Shown here: positions 52,998 through 62,677 of the stretch, piece after piece
Numbering within the stretch: the first letter of the stretch is position 1
Layout of the letters: the number at the start of each line of letters is the position of its first letter
Assembly (NCBI GenBank): GCA_021442455.1
Contig: JABUSY010000046.1
Location: forward strand, 1 to 64,000
From: Lachnospiraceae bacterium
GTDB lineage: Bacteria; Bacillota; Clostridia; Lachnospirales; Lachnospiraceae
Reading direction: 5' to 3'
Length of the DNA stretch: 64,000 nt
Translations under genes and position numbers: made by a program
The notes under the pieces: generated by a model
What the model was told of the DNA's origin: nothing
Databases searched by the model: none
The model's input: only the letters and a program-made list of their open reading frames with translations

Positions 52998-55877
52998 ATT
53001 TCACAGATACTGCGTTTCTTCCTCTGCTGATATATTTTATTTAATAGAGAATTTGAATTTTCGTGCTTCATTGACATGAATTATGATACTAGAAGCTTTC
53101 CGGAAAATAGACCGAATCAGCTTCTCAGGTTTTGAAAGTTCACATTTTGACACATGAATAGATGCTGGAGAAAATAGTAATCCGAACGTATTTCTAAAAA
53201 TTAGAAACGACATATCTATTTCCTTAGTAGCAAATCTTATTAATGTCCAGACTGAAAAAATGCTGTAAAGCACTGAGTCCTTCCTGACGGAATGTGTGCT
53301 TAGCAGTCGGGTTAAACGCTTCAAACGAAAGCGGATAAAGCAATCTTTGGATAAGTAATTGTGAAAACAAATTTCCGCCTGTATATAAAGTATTCGATGA
53401 GTAACATGCACATATTGAATCATAATACAAATTTCATGCCCAGAATATTGAAAGAAAGTTTTGCAGTCATGGTTGTCTAAGTTCTGAAGTCTACGGATAA
53501 GATCAAAAAAGAAAAATCCTACTAACAACCATGCTTATCAGAGATATTTTTTCTAAAATTCTAAAATGTGGAATGAGTTCATGACACATATATTCAATAT
53601 ATTGAATTTTAGTTTATCTTCGAGGTGTGAAAAAAGGTATGTCTTCTTTTAATCATATGCAAATAAAAAATATCCGGTTACAGTCATTTCTTCTTAAATG
53701 GGTAGAGATAGTTGCTATTTTACATCAGTAAGTTCGATTGTTAGCTCTGTTAGTTCTTTATATGTTTGATGTTTTGAATTACAGTGAATCTTGAAAAAAC
53801 AAAGGTCAGCAGATATCTTAAATACCTTTCATTTCCGTGAAGAAGAGCTTGATTTTTTGGACTTCGCTCATGAAAGCTTTTTAGTAGCGATTGCATCTGA
53901 TGATAGGATAAAAGTCTCTCTTCTATTTTAAGTCGAAGAGTATCGGAAGCTTCATTCTCGCTGATATTGTATTGTTGCAGCTTCTGAGCTACTGTTTTTG
54001 GCATGCATTTATAGCGGTCCAACTTTATTTGTTCTGAAAATGAAAATTGTTAAGAAGCGTAACAGTTTTTTGGGGGAAAAAGAGGGAAATATAGTTTTAA
54101 CTGTGGCGTATAGTGAAAAAAGCGAACAACTAGTATTTAATCGGTATGGCATTATTCGGAAAGAAAGGAGAGATATGAAGACTTGCCAGGATACGTTGTC
54201 CAAAATAAAGATATACTTGGGTATCATCAGCAGAGGTGTGTTTTTCTGGTATAGGAAATAGTATACAATGAAAATCTGCGGAAACGCTATTGTTTGAAAA
54301 ATGAGCGATGCTTGAAAATTTTAGAGAACTTACCTACATTTAAAATATATCTGGCAACTCTAGAGCTTAGAACTGCATATGACTGGAAATTTTGAATCAC
54401 TTTGCTGAGCTGAGCAGCACATGAGGCTTAGATTGAGGATTATTCGAAAAATTGCTCCCTTTTATAATATGATTAATACAGAAAAAGAATTTTATCAGCA
54501 TTTGGTTGAAATTATTTTGTTTGATTTTCCATGGCAGTTATATATTAATATATTAATCTGTAGATTGTAGGATTTCCCTGCAAGATGTTAGATCTGTCTG
54601 ATAGCTTTGGATATTTACAAAGTTGTAATGGATGAGGTGGAATAGATAAAATTTTACGATGGCATTGTTGTACAGGAAGAGAGGAAACTGTATTTACAGA
54701 TGCGCAATCTGCTAGAATAGATATTTTTATAACCGTACAACAAAGATTAAATAGACAATTTTTTTTTCTGATTCAAATAATGAAAGTCAATGATGCATAG
54801 AAAAAAGTGTTGCAGCTGCTCTTTACTATATAGTGGAAGATAAGAGTTAGTGCTATACAACAAATGCGTTCAATGCTATACTGAATTATTACATATCTGT
54901 ATGTGATATGGATAGTTTTCCGAAATAAAAAAAATGTGTGAGATACGGAACAGCGGATTTTGAAACAGTTAGATTGAGTGAAGGGACAGCAATAATAGGT
55001 GATAATAAGGATTTACAGGATGACAGATATAGCTGAGGGTATTTAGCTGATGCTGAATCTAAATGACGATAGTCGGTAATAAATGATCATAGATAGCTCC
55101 TGCTGGATCTACTTTTTATAGGAGAAATATATAACCGGAAGAGGAAGATGCTGATTTGCGTTAGACAAGAGAAAAGTGTAGAAAGCCATTGGCCTATTGG
55201 ATTGAAGGGAAGATAAAAAAATTTTGGGTGTATGAACCATATTTAAGGAAGCTTTATCATCTGTGTCAAAGGCTGGTATTCTAGGATTCTGGCGCATGCG
55301 AAAGCATAAGAGATCAAAAAAACTGGTTTTGAACAGAAATTTTTATTATTATGTAATGTGTAAAAATAAATTCTTACAGTTAATGTTTAGATCATAAATT
55401 TAATCAGAAAATTTTCTATAGAAACTTATTTTGTTTCTTTGATTTCATTAAATTTGGTTGAAATCGTTATTCCAAGATTTTGTTACCTTTTTATCTTCTT
55501 TATATTAGTAATAGTAGTTATATGTTCTCTCTCTTTGTTTTGATTGTTCTTATTCAGCAGCAACAGCAGAACGATGTTATCATTTATCATCGGTCGGACA
55601 GATCTTGATAACTGCATAGAGGATTTCTGTATCGTTCTTCAGTGGTCTCAGGAATACAGTTGGTTGTATAAGTTCAATATAGCTGCTGCAGGTTGTAATC
55701 CTGTTGCAAGATTCTGTGTTTTTTAATCCGTCATTCATAATTTCACCTGTTAGTGAATTATACATTTATCTTGTTCGTATGATGCTAGATATCTTTGGAT
55801 ATTGCTATTTTATCATAGGAGATTGAAACGAACAAAGAAAGTTTTTAGCAAAATTATTCTTTTTTGTAAAAAGCAGG
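52998..55877. other. Decayed region, 2.9 kb, between dut and the aminotransferase
   Basis: No gene that I can name. A 163-codon minus frame at 53037-53528 is listed separately. Other frames are short. Near 53998-54258 a plus frame of 87 codons and its antisense are both open, without ribosome sites. The end of the region carries the promoter of the next gene. Confidence 0.45.
53037..53528 (-). other. Unusually long unexplained minus-strand frame, 163 codons
   Basis: In DNA this AT-rich, a 163-codon stop-free frame is longer than expected by chance, so it may be a remnant of a coding region on either strand. The translation is rich in Phe, Ile, Ser and Arg, has a Phe run at the start (VGFFFFD), and shows no motif that I recognise. 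There is no Shine-Dalgarno before its ATG. It could be a shadow of a lost plus-strand gene. Confidence 0.25.
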
Positions 55878-55906
55878 TTGGAAACTGTTAGGTATAGGTG
55901 TATAAT
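55878..55906 (+). promoter_or_regulatory. Sigma-A-type promoter of the aminotransferase gene
   Basis: TTGGAA, a 17-base spacer, then a perfect TATAAT. The leader is about 50 bases, with no T-box or other riboswitch. Confidence 0.7.
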
Positions 55907-55961
55907 ATACGAAATTTAGTTTTAGATCTTGCAGAATAATCAGAAGAAAGGAGCATGATTT

Positions 55962-56993
55962 ATGGGGAAAAAAGACATTGATTGGGGTAATTTAAGATTT
56001 TCATATATGAAGACTGATCAGAGATATGTGTCAAATTACAAAGACGGGGAATGGGATCAAGGAAGAATGACCGAAGATGCTAACGTTGTGATGAGCGAAT
56101 GTGCAGGAGTATTGCAGTATTCCCAGTCTTGTTTTGAAGGATTAAAAGCATATACAACAGAAGATGGAAGAATTATTACTTTTCGGCCGGATTTGAACGC
56201 CGAGAGGATGGAAAATTCGGCGATCAGTCTTCAAATGCCTGTATTCCCGAAAAAGCGTTTCCTAGATGCTGTGGATCAGGTAATTGCTGCCAATGTTGCC
56301 TATCTTCCGCCCTATGGGTTTGGAGCAACCTTTTATCTGCGTCCCTATATGTTCGGAAGCAATCCGGTAATCGGAGTGAAGCCTGCGGATGAATATCAAT
56401 TTCGCATTTTTGGCATTCCTGTTGGTCCATATTTTCAAGGTGGTGCCAAACCGATCACTGTTAAAATCTGTGATTACGATCGAGCAGCGCCTCACGGAAC
56501 TGGACATATTAAAGTGGGATTGAATTATGCTATGAGCCTTTATACGATGTCCCTTGGTCATGAAAAGGTTTATGAGGAAAAAATGTATCTGGACGCGGCT
56601 ACAAGAACGAAAGTTGAAGAAAGTGGAGGAGCAAATTTCCTGTTTGTTACAAAAGACAACCTGATAGTCACTCCAAAGTCAAATACAATTCTTCCTTCTA
56701 TTACTCGTCGTTCAGCAATGTATCTCGCTAAATCATACCTTGGGCTCGAGACAGAAGAACGAGAGATATATGTAGAGGAATTAGAAGAATTCGAAGAATG
56801 CGGCCTGTGCGGGACGGCAACTGTTATTGCTCCGGTAGGAAAGATTGTAGATCATGGCCGAGAAATCTGCTTGCCAAGTGGAATGGAAAAAATGGGTCCT
56901 ATAACTAAGAAGCTGTATGATACATTAACAGGAATTCAGTTTGGAACACTTGAAGCGCCGCAAGGATGGATTCATGAAATAAAAGTAAAATAA
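55962..56993 (+). CDS. ilvE: Branched-chain amino-acid aminotransferase
   Basis: PLP enzyme interconverting Leu, Ile, Val and their 2-oxo acids with glutamate. Fold-type IV, group II BCAT form: CFEGLKAYTTEDGRI, FYLRPYMFGSNP, the PLP lysine in TGHIKVGLNYA (Lys184), ESGGANFLFV, and the late ECGLCGTATVIAPVG. The 343-aa length is typical. AAGGAG lies before ATG. It has its own promoter and is followed by a hairpin. No other branched-chain gene lies in the window, so synthesis or degradation direction cannot be told. Stop is TAA. Confidence 0.95.
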   Translation: MGKKDIDWGNLRFSYMKTDQRYVSNYKDGEWDQGRMTEDANVVMSECAGVLQYSQSCFEGLKAYTTEDGRIITFRPDLNAERMENSAISLQMPVFPKKRFLDAVDQVIAANVAYLPPYGFGATFYLRPYMFGSNPVIGVKPADEYQFRIFGIPVGPYFQGGAKPITVKICDYDRAAPHGTGHIKVGLNYAMSLYTMSLGHEKVYEEKMYLDAATRTKVEESGGANFLFVTKDNLIVTPKSNTILPSITRRSAMYLAKSYLGLETEEREIYVEELEEFEECGLCGTATVIAPVGKIVDHGREICLPSGMEKMGPITKKLYDTLTGIQFGTLEAPQGWIHEIKVK

Positions 56994-57228
56994 CTATCTA
57001 CTTTTCAAGTGGATCCTTTGAAATAAGGTTATGAACTTTGAAATATCCACTTTTCTGGCTGAAAAGAGATCATTTCGGTTTTACTTTTAAATGATCGGAT
57101 AGATGAGCTATGCATCTTCGAACAAAAGACTGGGTAGAGGTGATATCAGATAGGTTTTCTTGCTGTTTTTTGTTCTGGTATAGCACATACATTCTTTGTC
57201 ATAAAAATCGAAATTTTATGCTTCTGGA
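56994..57228. terminator. Intergenic region with a possible terminator after the aminotransferase gene
   Basis: AAGTGGAT (57007-57014) pairs with ATCCACTT (57045-57052), enclosing 30 bases and followed by TTC. The T-tract is poor. The rest is featureless up to the next promoter. Confidence 0.35.
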
Positions 57229-57258
57229 TTGACAAAATAAAAAGATGAGTGCTAGAAT
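57229..57258 (+). promoter_or_regulatory. Sigma-A promoter of the decarboxylase gene
   Basis: Perfect TTGACA, an 18-base spacer, then TAGAAT, about 40 bases before ATG. Confidence 0.7.
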
Positions 57259-57300
57259 TAATGATACAAGCATCCAGAGAAATGGGCGACAGGAGGAGTT

Positions 57301-58749
57301 ATGAATCAAAATCATACGCCGCTTCTGGATGTCCTGGAGAGGTTTGAAAGAAACAGACCTGTTTTTTTCAGAATTCCGGGTCATCGGTATGAACGAGGTG
57401 TCAGCAGTAGATTGCGAAATATGATGGGAGACGGAGTTTTTCGCTTTGACTTAACGGAAGCGGAGGGGCTAGATGATCTTCACCATCCAAAAGGAGCAAT
57501 CTTGGAGGCACAGCAGCTGGCAGCAGAGCTATATGGAGCGGACCAAAGCTGGTTTCTTGTGAACGGAACGACTTGTGGAAATGAAGCGATGATCCTTTCA
57601 GCGGTGAATCCGGGGGAAAAGATTATAATTTCAAGAAATGTACACAAGTCGGTGCTGATGGGACTGATTTTAAGCGGTGCAATACCTGTATGGGTCACTC
57701 AAAGATATTGTGAAGACTGGGGTGTGTTCGGAAGTGTTTCTCCGGAGTTAGTAGAGAAAGCATTTTGCAAAGAGCCGGACAGTAGAGCAGTGTTCTTGAT
57801 AAACCCTACTTATTACGGAATCTGTAGTGATATTAAGCAAATTTCTAAAATTTGTCATGAGAGAGGGGCGTTGCTCTTAGTGGATGAAGCACACGGTTCT
57901 CATTTGTATTTTTCAGATAAGTTGCCTCAAGGCTCCCTACTACAGGGCGCGGATCTTTGTGCTCAGAGCACTCATAAAACTGCTGGTAGTATGACCCAAA
58001 GTTCTCTTTTGCATTGTCAGGGAGAGCTTGCAAACAGGGAACGAATAGATGAAAATTTGAAATTAGTGATGAGTACCAGCCCTTCTTACGTGCTGATGGC
58101 ATCATTAGATGCTGCCAGGTATGAGCTTGGCATAAAAGGGAAGGAAATGATGGAGCGGGCGGTGAATTTGTCACTGGATGCTTCTGAAAGATTAGAGAGG
58201 ATACCTGGGATTTCTGTAATGAAGGAAGCAGGCAATAAAAATGTAGAACTTGATAGAACTCGTCTTGTGTTTTCCGGACGCGAGTTGGGCATTGGAGGCT
58301 ATGAGTTGCAAGAACATCTTTATACTTACTCGGGTGTGAGTACGGAGCTGGCGGATTATGAAAATGTTGTGGCAGTAATTACTTGGGCAAATAAATACAG
58401 TGAAATAGAATGTATGGTGAACGCGACAGGACAAGCTGCTCTTTTGGCTGGAAAGAAAAAAGGCAGACTTCAGAAGATGAATCCGAGGCTTCCAGATATA
58501 CCGGAAGCTGTAATGACACCGAGAGAAGCCTATTTTTGCCGAAAAAAAATAGTTCCATGGAAAGAAATGAAAGGAGAAATAGCTGGTGAGATGGTAGCTC
58601 CTTATCCTCCGGGAATACCATTGATCTATCCGGGGGAAATTATAACAGAAGAAATCTATGATGCCATGAAACAATATAGACAAGAGAAAATTCTATTGCA
58701 CGGGCCAGTTTCAGAAAATTTTTCCACATTCCGGGTACTGGATCCATAA
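57301..58749 (+). CDS. Orn/Lys/Arg decarboxylase family protein (fold-type I PLP enzyme)
   Basis: Family of biosynthetic arginine, lysine or ornithine decarboxylases feeding polyamine or cadaverine synthesis; the substrate cannot be read from sequence. Features: RIPGHRYERG near residue 25, DLTEAEGLDDLHHPKG, the SWFLVNGTTCGNEAMI substrate/PLP loop, VDEAHGSHLYF, the PLP lysine in STHKTAGSMTQ (Lys226), and the C-terminal domain ending with APYPPGIPLIYPGE. The length of 482 aa is the short clostridial form. AGGAGG lies just before ATG. A terminator follows. Stop is TAA. Confidence 0.92.
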   Translation: MNQNHTPLLDVLERFERNRPVFFRIPGHRYERGVSSRLRNMMGDGVFRFDLTEAEGLDDLHHPKGAILEAQQLAAELYGADQSWFLVNGTTCGNEAMILSAVNPGEKIIISRNVHKSVLMGLILSGAIPVWVTQRYCEDWGVFGSVSPELVEKAFCKEPDSRAVFLINPTYYGICSDIKQISKICHERGALLLVDEAHGSHLYFSDKLPQGSLLQGADLCAQSTHKTAGSMTQSSLLHCQGELANRERIDENLKLVMSTSPSYVLMASLDAARYELGIKGKEMMERAVNLSLDASERLERIPGISVMKEAGNKNVELDRTRLVFSGRELGIGGYELQEHLYTYSGVSTELADYENVVAVITWANKYSEIECMVNATGQAALLAGKKKGRLQKMNPRLPDIPEAVMTPREAYFCRKKIVPWKEMKGEIAGEMVAPYPPGIPLIYPGEIITEEIYDAMKQYRQEKILLHGPVSENFSTFRVLDP

Positions 58750-58760
58750 TATAGATGTTT

Positions 58761-58803
58761 GAGCAGACAATCGTATGTTTCGGATTGACGGGCTGCTTTT
58801 TTA
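58761..58803 (+). terminator. Rho-independent terminator after the decarboxylase gene
   Basis: AGCAG pairs with CTGCT and, inside, CAATC with GATTG, with an internal bulge; TTTTTT follows at once. Confidence 0.6.
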
Positions 58804-58868
58804 GATAAAATAAATTAGTAACAAACCTGCATAATGAGACAGATTGCGAAAGAGGAGATGCGTTTATT

Positions 58869-60191
58869 ATGATGAAAACAGTGGTAAAATTTGGTGGAAG
58901 TTCCCTGGCTAGCGCAGCACAATTTCAGAAAGTGGGAAAGATTATTCATAGTGATGTGGCAAGAAGATATGTAGTTCCTTCTGCACCTGGCAGACGTTTC
59001 GGAGGAGATATGAAAGTGACCGATATGCTGTACGAATGCTATCGTTTAGCAGAGGAAGACAAGAATTTTCAAGGAGCGCTGGAAAATATCAAAGCGCGTT
59101 ATATGGAGATTATTAAAGGTTTGTTTTTGAATTTTTCCATAGATGAAAAATTTGAAGAGATTGCGAAGAATTTTCGAAATAAGGTTGGTGAGTGTTATGC
59201 TGCGTCCCGCGGCGAATATTTGAATGGCATTATTATGGCAAAGTATCTGGAATTTGAATTTGTGGATGCGGCAGAGGTTATCTGTTTTAAGGAAAATGGA
59301 AATTTTGATGCTGAGAAGACAGATGAGGTCATGTCAAAACGTTTGGAAGGACTTCAGAAGGTAGTGATCCCTGGTTTTTACGGGGCAAAGCCAAATGGAA
59401 GTGTGAAAACTTTTTCCAGAGGAGGTTCCGACATTACAGGTTCGTTGGTAGCAAAAGCAGTCCATGCTAATCTCTATGAAAATTGGACAGATGTATCTGG
59501 TTTCTTAGTGACGGATCCAAGAATAGTAAAAGATCCTGTGACTATATCCACAATAACATATCGTGAAATGAGAGAGCTTTCCTATATGGGGGCAACTGTC
59601 CTGCATGAGGATGCTATTTTCCCGCTTCGGAAAGAAGGGATTCCGATTAATGTGAGGAACACTAATTGTCCGGAGGATCCGGGAACGATGATTGTGGAGA
59701 GTACCTGTAACAAGCCAAAATATACTATTACCGGCATTGGTGGTAAAAAGGGATTTGTTTCCATAACCATAGAGAAAGCCATGATGAATGCAGAAATTGG
59801 GTTTGGGAGAAAGGTTTTGCAGGTCTTTGAGGAAAATGGGCTTTCTTTCGAACACACGCCCTCCGGAATCGATACTTTTACAGTTTATGTACATCAAAGC
59901 GAATTTGAATCAAAGGAGCAGCAGGTAATTGCTGATCTACATCGAGCTGTACAGCCGGATTTGATTGAACTAGAATCTGATCTGGCTTTGGTTGCAGTGG
60001 TTGGAAGAGGAATGCGGCATACCCGCGGCACTGCTGGGCGGATCTTTTCAGCGCTAGCACATGCCCATGTAAACGTCAAGATGATCGATCAGGGTTCCTC
60101 AGAGCTGAATATTATTATCGGCGTGGAAAATCGGGATTTTGAAACAGCGATACAGGCAATTTACGAAATATTTGTGATTGCACAAAAATAA
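58869..60191 (+). CDS. lysC: Aspartate kinase
   Basis: First step of the Lys/Thr/Met/diaminopimelate branch: phosphorylates aspartate. The N-terminal VVKFGGSSLA is followed by SRGEYLNGIIMAKYL, the substrate region TFSRGGSDITGSLVAKA, and two C-terminal ACT domains (from about residue 300: GFVSITIEKAMMN and LALVAVVGRGM). The 440-aa length fits the clostridial monofunctional type. Feedback inhibition through the ACT domains is expected from the family. GAGGAG lies about 10 bases before tandem ATGs. Diaminopimelate supply for the wall is a plausible reason for retention. Stop is TAA. Confidence 0.94.
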   Translation: MMKTVVKFGGSSLASAAQFQKVGKIIHSDVARRYVVPSAPGRRFGGDMKVTDMLYECYRLAEEDKNFQGALENIKARYMEIIKGLFLNFSIDEKFEEIAKNFRNKVGECYAASRGEYLNGIIMAKYLEFEFVDAAEVICFKENGNFDAEKTDEVMSKRLEGLQKVVIPGFYGAKPNGSVKTFSRGGSDITGSLVAKAVHANLYENWTDVSGFLVTDPRIVKDPVTISTITYREMRELSYMGATVLHEDAIFPLRKEGIPINVRNTNCPEDPGTMIVESTCNKPKYTITGIGGKKGFVSITIEKAMMNAEIGFGRKVLQVFEENGLSFEHTPSGIDTFTVYVHQSEFESKEQQVIADLHRAVQPDLIELESDLALVAVVGRGMRHTRGTAGRIFSALAHAHVNVKMIDQGSSELNIIIGVENRDFETAIQAIYEIFVIAQK

Positions 60192-60595
60192 TTTGGAAGG
60201 CACAGAATACTTGAATGCCCCTTAGTGGAAACTTGAAAGTTTGTCCGGATCGAATGGAAGATTGGCGAGGTGGTATCGATTTTTTGTTTATGGTACAGGC
60301 TGCAAGGATACTATTAAATTTACAGTGTAGTATTTATTCAGGAGATTCATTATGTTGACAGTCAAGGAAATGATAGCAGATGATGTCTCTGAATGAAAAA
60401 AGAAAGGGTAGTGAAACGGAATGTCTGCAATGTAATGAAGAAAAAGTATTCTGAAGTCAGGCATTTTTGGCTGGAGGTGACAGACAGCAGGTTATTTCGA
60501 TGAAAAAATGGAGTATCCTTATCATGCAAGCAGTGCGAATGAACAAATGCTGACTGATATGTAATTAAATCAACATGAATAATGAGGAAAGTCCG
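60192..60595. other. Intergenic region, 400 bp, between lysC and pyrH
   Basis: No recognisable gene; short frames only, without motifs. In relatives pyrH would follow tsf, so this junction is a rearrangement boundary. The last bases provide the GAGGAAAG ribosome site of pyrH. Confidence 0.45.
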
Positions 60596-61294
60596 ATGAA
60601 GAGAATATTGTTAAAACTGAGTGGTGAAGCGTTAGCAGGACAGAAAAAAACTGGATTCGATGAAGCTGTTGTTACAGAAGTGGCTAAGCAGGTAAAGATT
60701 TTGCTGGATGAGGGTATCCAAATCGGCATTGTCATTGGAGGCGGAAATTTTTGGAGAGGAAAAACAAGCAAGAATATTGACCGCATAAAAGCAGATCAGA
60801 TCGGAATGTTGGCAACGATCATGAACTGTCTTTATGTGTCAGCCATATTTCGTTCACAAGGAATGATGACGTCGATTCTGACTCCTTTTGCATGCGGAGA
60901 ATTTACGGAAATGTTCTCGAAGGAACGCGCAAATAAATATTTTGCTTATAATATGGTGGTATTTTTCGCGGGTGGAATTGGTCATCCATATTTTTCAACG
61001 GATACCAGTACCGTTCTTCGGGCTATAGAGATCGATGCTGATATGATTCTGTTGGCGAAGGCTGTGGATGGAGTCTATGACTGTGATCCGAAGTATCATC
61101 CAAATGCCAGAAAGTATTTGGAGATATCTATACAGGAAATTATTGACAGGAAATTGAAGCTTGTAGATTTGACAGCTTCCATTTTGTGCATGGAAAACAA
61201 AATGGAAATGATTGTTTTTGGACTGAATGAGAAGAACAGCATTGTGAATGCTGCACATGGCATTGTCACAGGAACTAGAGTAACGGTAAAATAA
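60596..61294 (+). CDS. pyrH: UMP kinase
   Basis: Phosphorylates UMP to UDP; hexameric bacterial enzyme of the amino-acid-kinase fold. Signatures are RILLKLSGEALAG, the GGGNFWRG loop, DQIGMLATIMNCLY, FAGGIGHPYFSTDT and KAVDGVYDCDPKYHPNA. ATG 60596 is used, not 60575, because the family begins MKRILLKLSGE and GAGGAAAG lies just before it. It is 232 aa, normal. It is the first gene of the pyrH-frr-uppS-cdsA block. Stop is TAA. Confidence 0.96.
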   Translation: MKRILLKLSGEALAGQKKTGFDEAVVTEVAKQVKILLDEGIQIGIVIGGGNFWRGKTSKNIDRIKADQIGMLATIMNCLYVSAIFRSQGMMTSILTPFACGEFTEMFSKERANKYFAYNMVVFFAGGIGHPYFSTDTSTVLRAIEIDADMILLAKAVDGVYDCDPKYHPNARKYLEISIQEIIDRKLKLVDLTASILCMENKMEMIVFGLNEKNSIVNAAHGIVTGTRVTVK

Positions 61295-61341
61295 AATTAG
61301 AAGCAGACTAAGGAGAAGTATATACGGAGGATTTTACAGAA

Positions 61342-61893
61342 ATGAAGGGGAAAATTCAGATATATGATATAAAAATGACAAAAACCATTGAGAACTTAAA
61401 TAAAGAGCTGGAAACAATTCGGGCCGGACGTGCTAATCCTCATATTTTGAATAAGATTAAGGTAAATTATTACGGGGTGGAAACTTCCATTCAGCAGGTG
61501 GCCAATATTACCATTCCGGAAGCTCGTATAATACAAATCCAACCGTGGGAGTCTGCACTGATTAAGGAGATCACACAAGCAATTCAAACGTCGGATTTAG
61601 GCATTTATCCAAACACGGATGGAAAGGTCATCCGTTTGATATTCCCAGAACTGACAGAAGAGCGTAGAAAAGAACTAGTAAAGGACGTTAAGAAGAAAGG
61701 TGAGGCAGCAAAGATTTCGATTCGCAATATTCGTCGAGATGCCAATGACGCATTTAAGAAGCTGGAGAAGGAAAATGTATCTGAGGATGAGATTAATAAG
61801 CTTGGAGAGGAAGTTCAAAAGTTAACGGACAAATACATTAAAGACGTGGAGCAGAGAATAGAAGAAAAATCCAAAAAGATTTTAACAGTATAA
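61342..61893 (+). CDS. frr: Ribosome recycling factor
   Basis: With EF-G splits the post-termination ribosome. The N-terminal helix contains LETIRAGRANPHILNKIKVNYYG. The small domain follows (NITIPEARIIQIQPW), then the long C-terminal helices with RRDANDAFKKLEKENVSEDE. At 183 aa it is full length. GGAGG lies upstream of ATG. Gap to pyrH is 47 bases. Stop is TAA. Confidence 0.97.
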   Translation: MKGKIQIYDIKMTKTIENLNKELETIRAGRANPHILNKIKVNYYGVETSIQQVANITIPEARIIQIQPWESALIKEITQAIQTSDLGIYPNTDGKVIRLIFPELTEERRKELVKDVKKKGEAAKISIRNIRRDANDAFKKLEKENVSEDEINKLGEEVQKLTDKYIKDVEQRIEEKSKKILTV

Positions 61894-61942
61894 AGCCTTG
61901 AGGGCACTCTTGTAAGGATGTAATAATCTTGAGGAGAATTTT

Positions 61943-62677
61943 ATGAAGTTACCAAATCATATTGCGATTATCCTGGATGGGAATGGACGTTGGGCGAAAA
62001 ATAAGGGGATGCCAAGAAGTTATGGTCATATCATAGGCTGTGATAATTTGGAGAAGATGTGTAATATTATCTGTGAGATAGGGGTTCGCTATCTCACAGT
62101 CTATGCTTTTTCTACAGAAAACTGGAAGAGATCCAAGGAAGAGATTAAGATATTGATGAACTTATTCCGAAAGTATCTGAAGCGCTGTGAGAAAAGCGTG
62201 AAGAAGAATCAAATGCGTGTGAAGATTATAGGCGATCCGGAGAGGTTAGAGCCGGATATTCAGAGGAGTATTTGTAAACTGGAGGATATGTCCAAAGATT
62301 ACGATAAAATGTTTTTTCGGATCGCTCTAAATTATGGAGGCAGGGATGAAATTCTCCGAGCTGTGACACGGCTGGTGAAGGATGCACGTCAGGGAAAGCT
62401 TCCACAAGGAAAGATTAGCGAAGAAATGTTGGATTCTTATCTAGATACACCTGGGATACCGGACCCTGATCTACTGATTCGTACTAGTGGGGAGCAGCGG
62501 TTATCAAATTTTATGCTCTGGCAGTTGGCATATACGGAATTTTATTTTACGGATGTTCCGTGGCCTGCGTTTGATAAAAAAGAATTGGACAAAGCTATTG
62601 AACAATATAATGAGCGAGACAGACGGTATGGCGACGTGAAGGAAGAAAAGTCGAAGGAGGGGGGGGCATGTTTATAA
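61943..62677 (+). CDS. uppS: Undecaprenyl diphosphate synthase (cis-prenyltransferase)
   Basis: Makes the C55 lipid carrier for peptidoglycan and wall polymers. Signatures: HIAIILDGNGRWAKNKGMPR with the catalytic Asp, VYAFSTENWKRS, LNYGGRDEI, and the C-terminal PDLLIRTSGEQRLSNFMLWQ plus FTDVPWPAF. The length of 244 aa is normal. The tail after DRRYG contains a G8 run (62659-62666) that doubles as the Shine-Dalgarno of the overlapping cdsA. Slippage in this run would change only the last few residues. Stop is TAA. Confidence 0.96.
   Translation: MKLPNHIAIILDGNGRWAKNKGMPRSYGHIIGCDNLEKMCNIICEIGVRYLTVYAFSTENWKRSKEEIKILMNLFRKYLKRCEKSVKKNQMRVKIIGDPERLEPDIQRSICKLEDMSKDYDKMFFRIALNYGGRDEILRAVTRLVKDARQGKLPQGKISEEMLDSYLDTPGIPDPDLLIRTSGEQRLSNFMLWQLAYTEFYFTDVPWPAFDKKELDKAIEQYNERDRRYGDVKEEKSKEGGACL

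Noticed and set aside
55500-55961. Possible T-box leader ahead of the branched-chain aminotransferase
   Set aside because: No TGGNACCGCG-type T-box sequence or specifier stem is seen.
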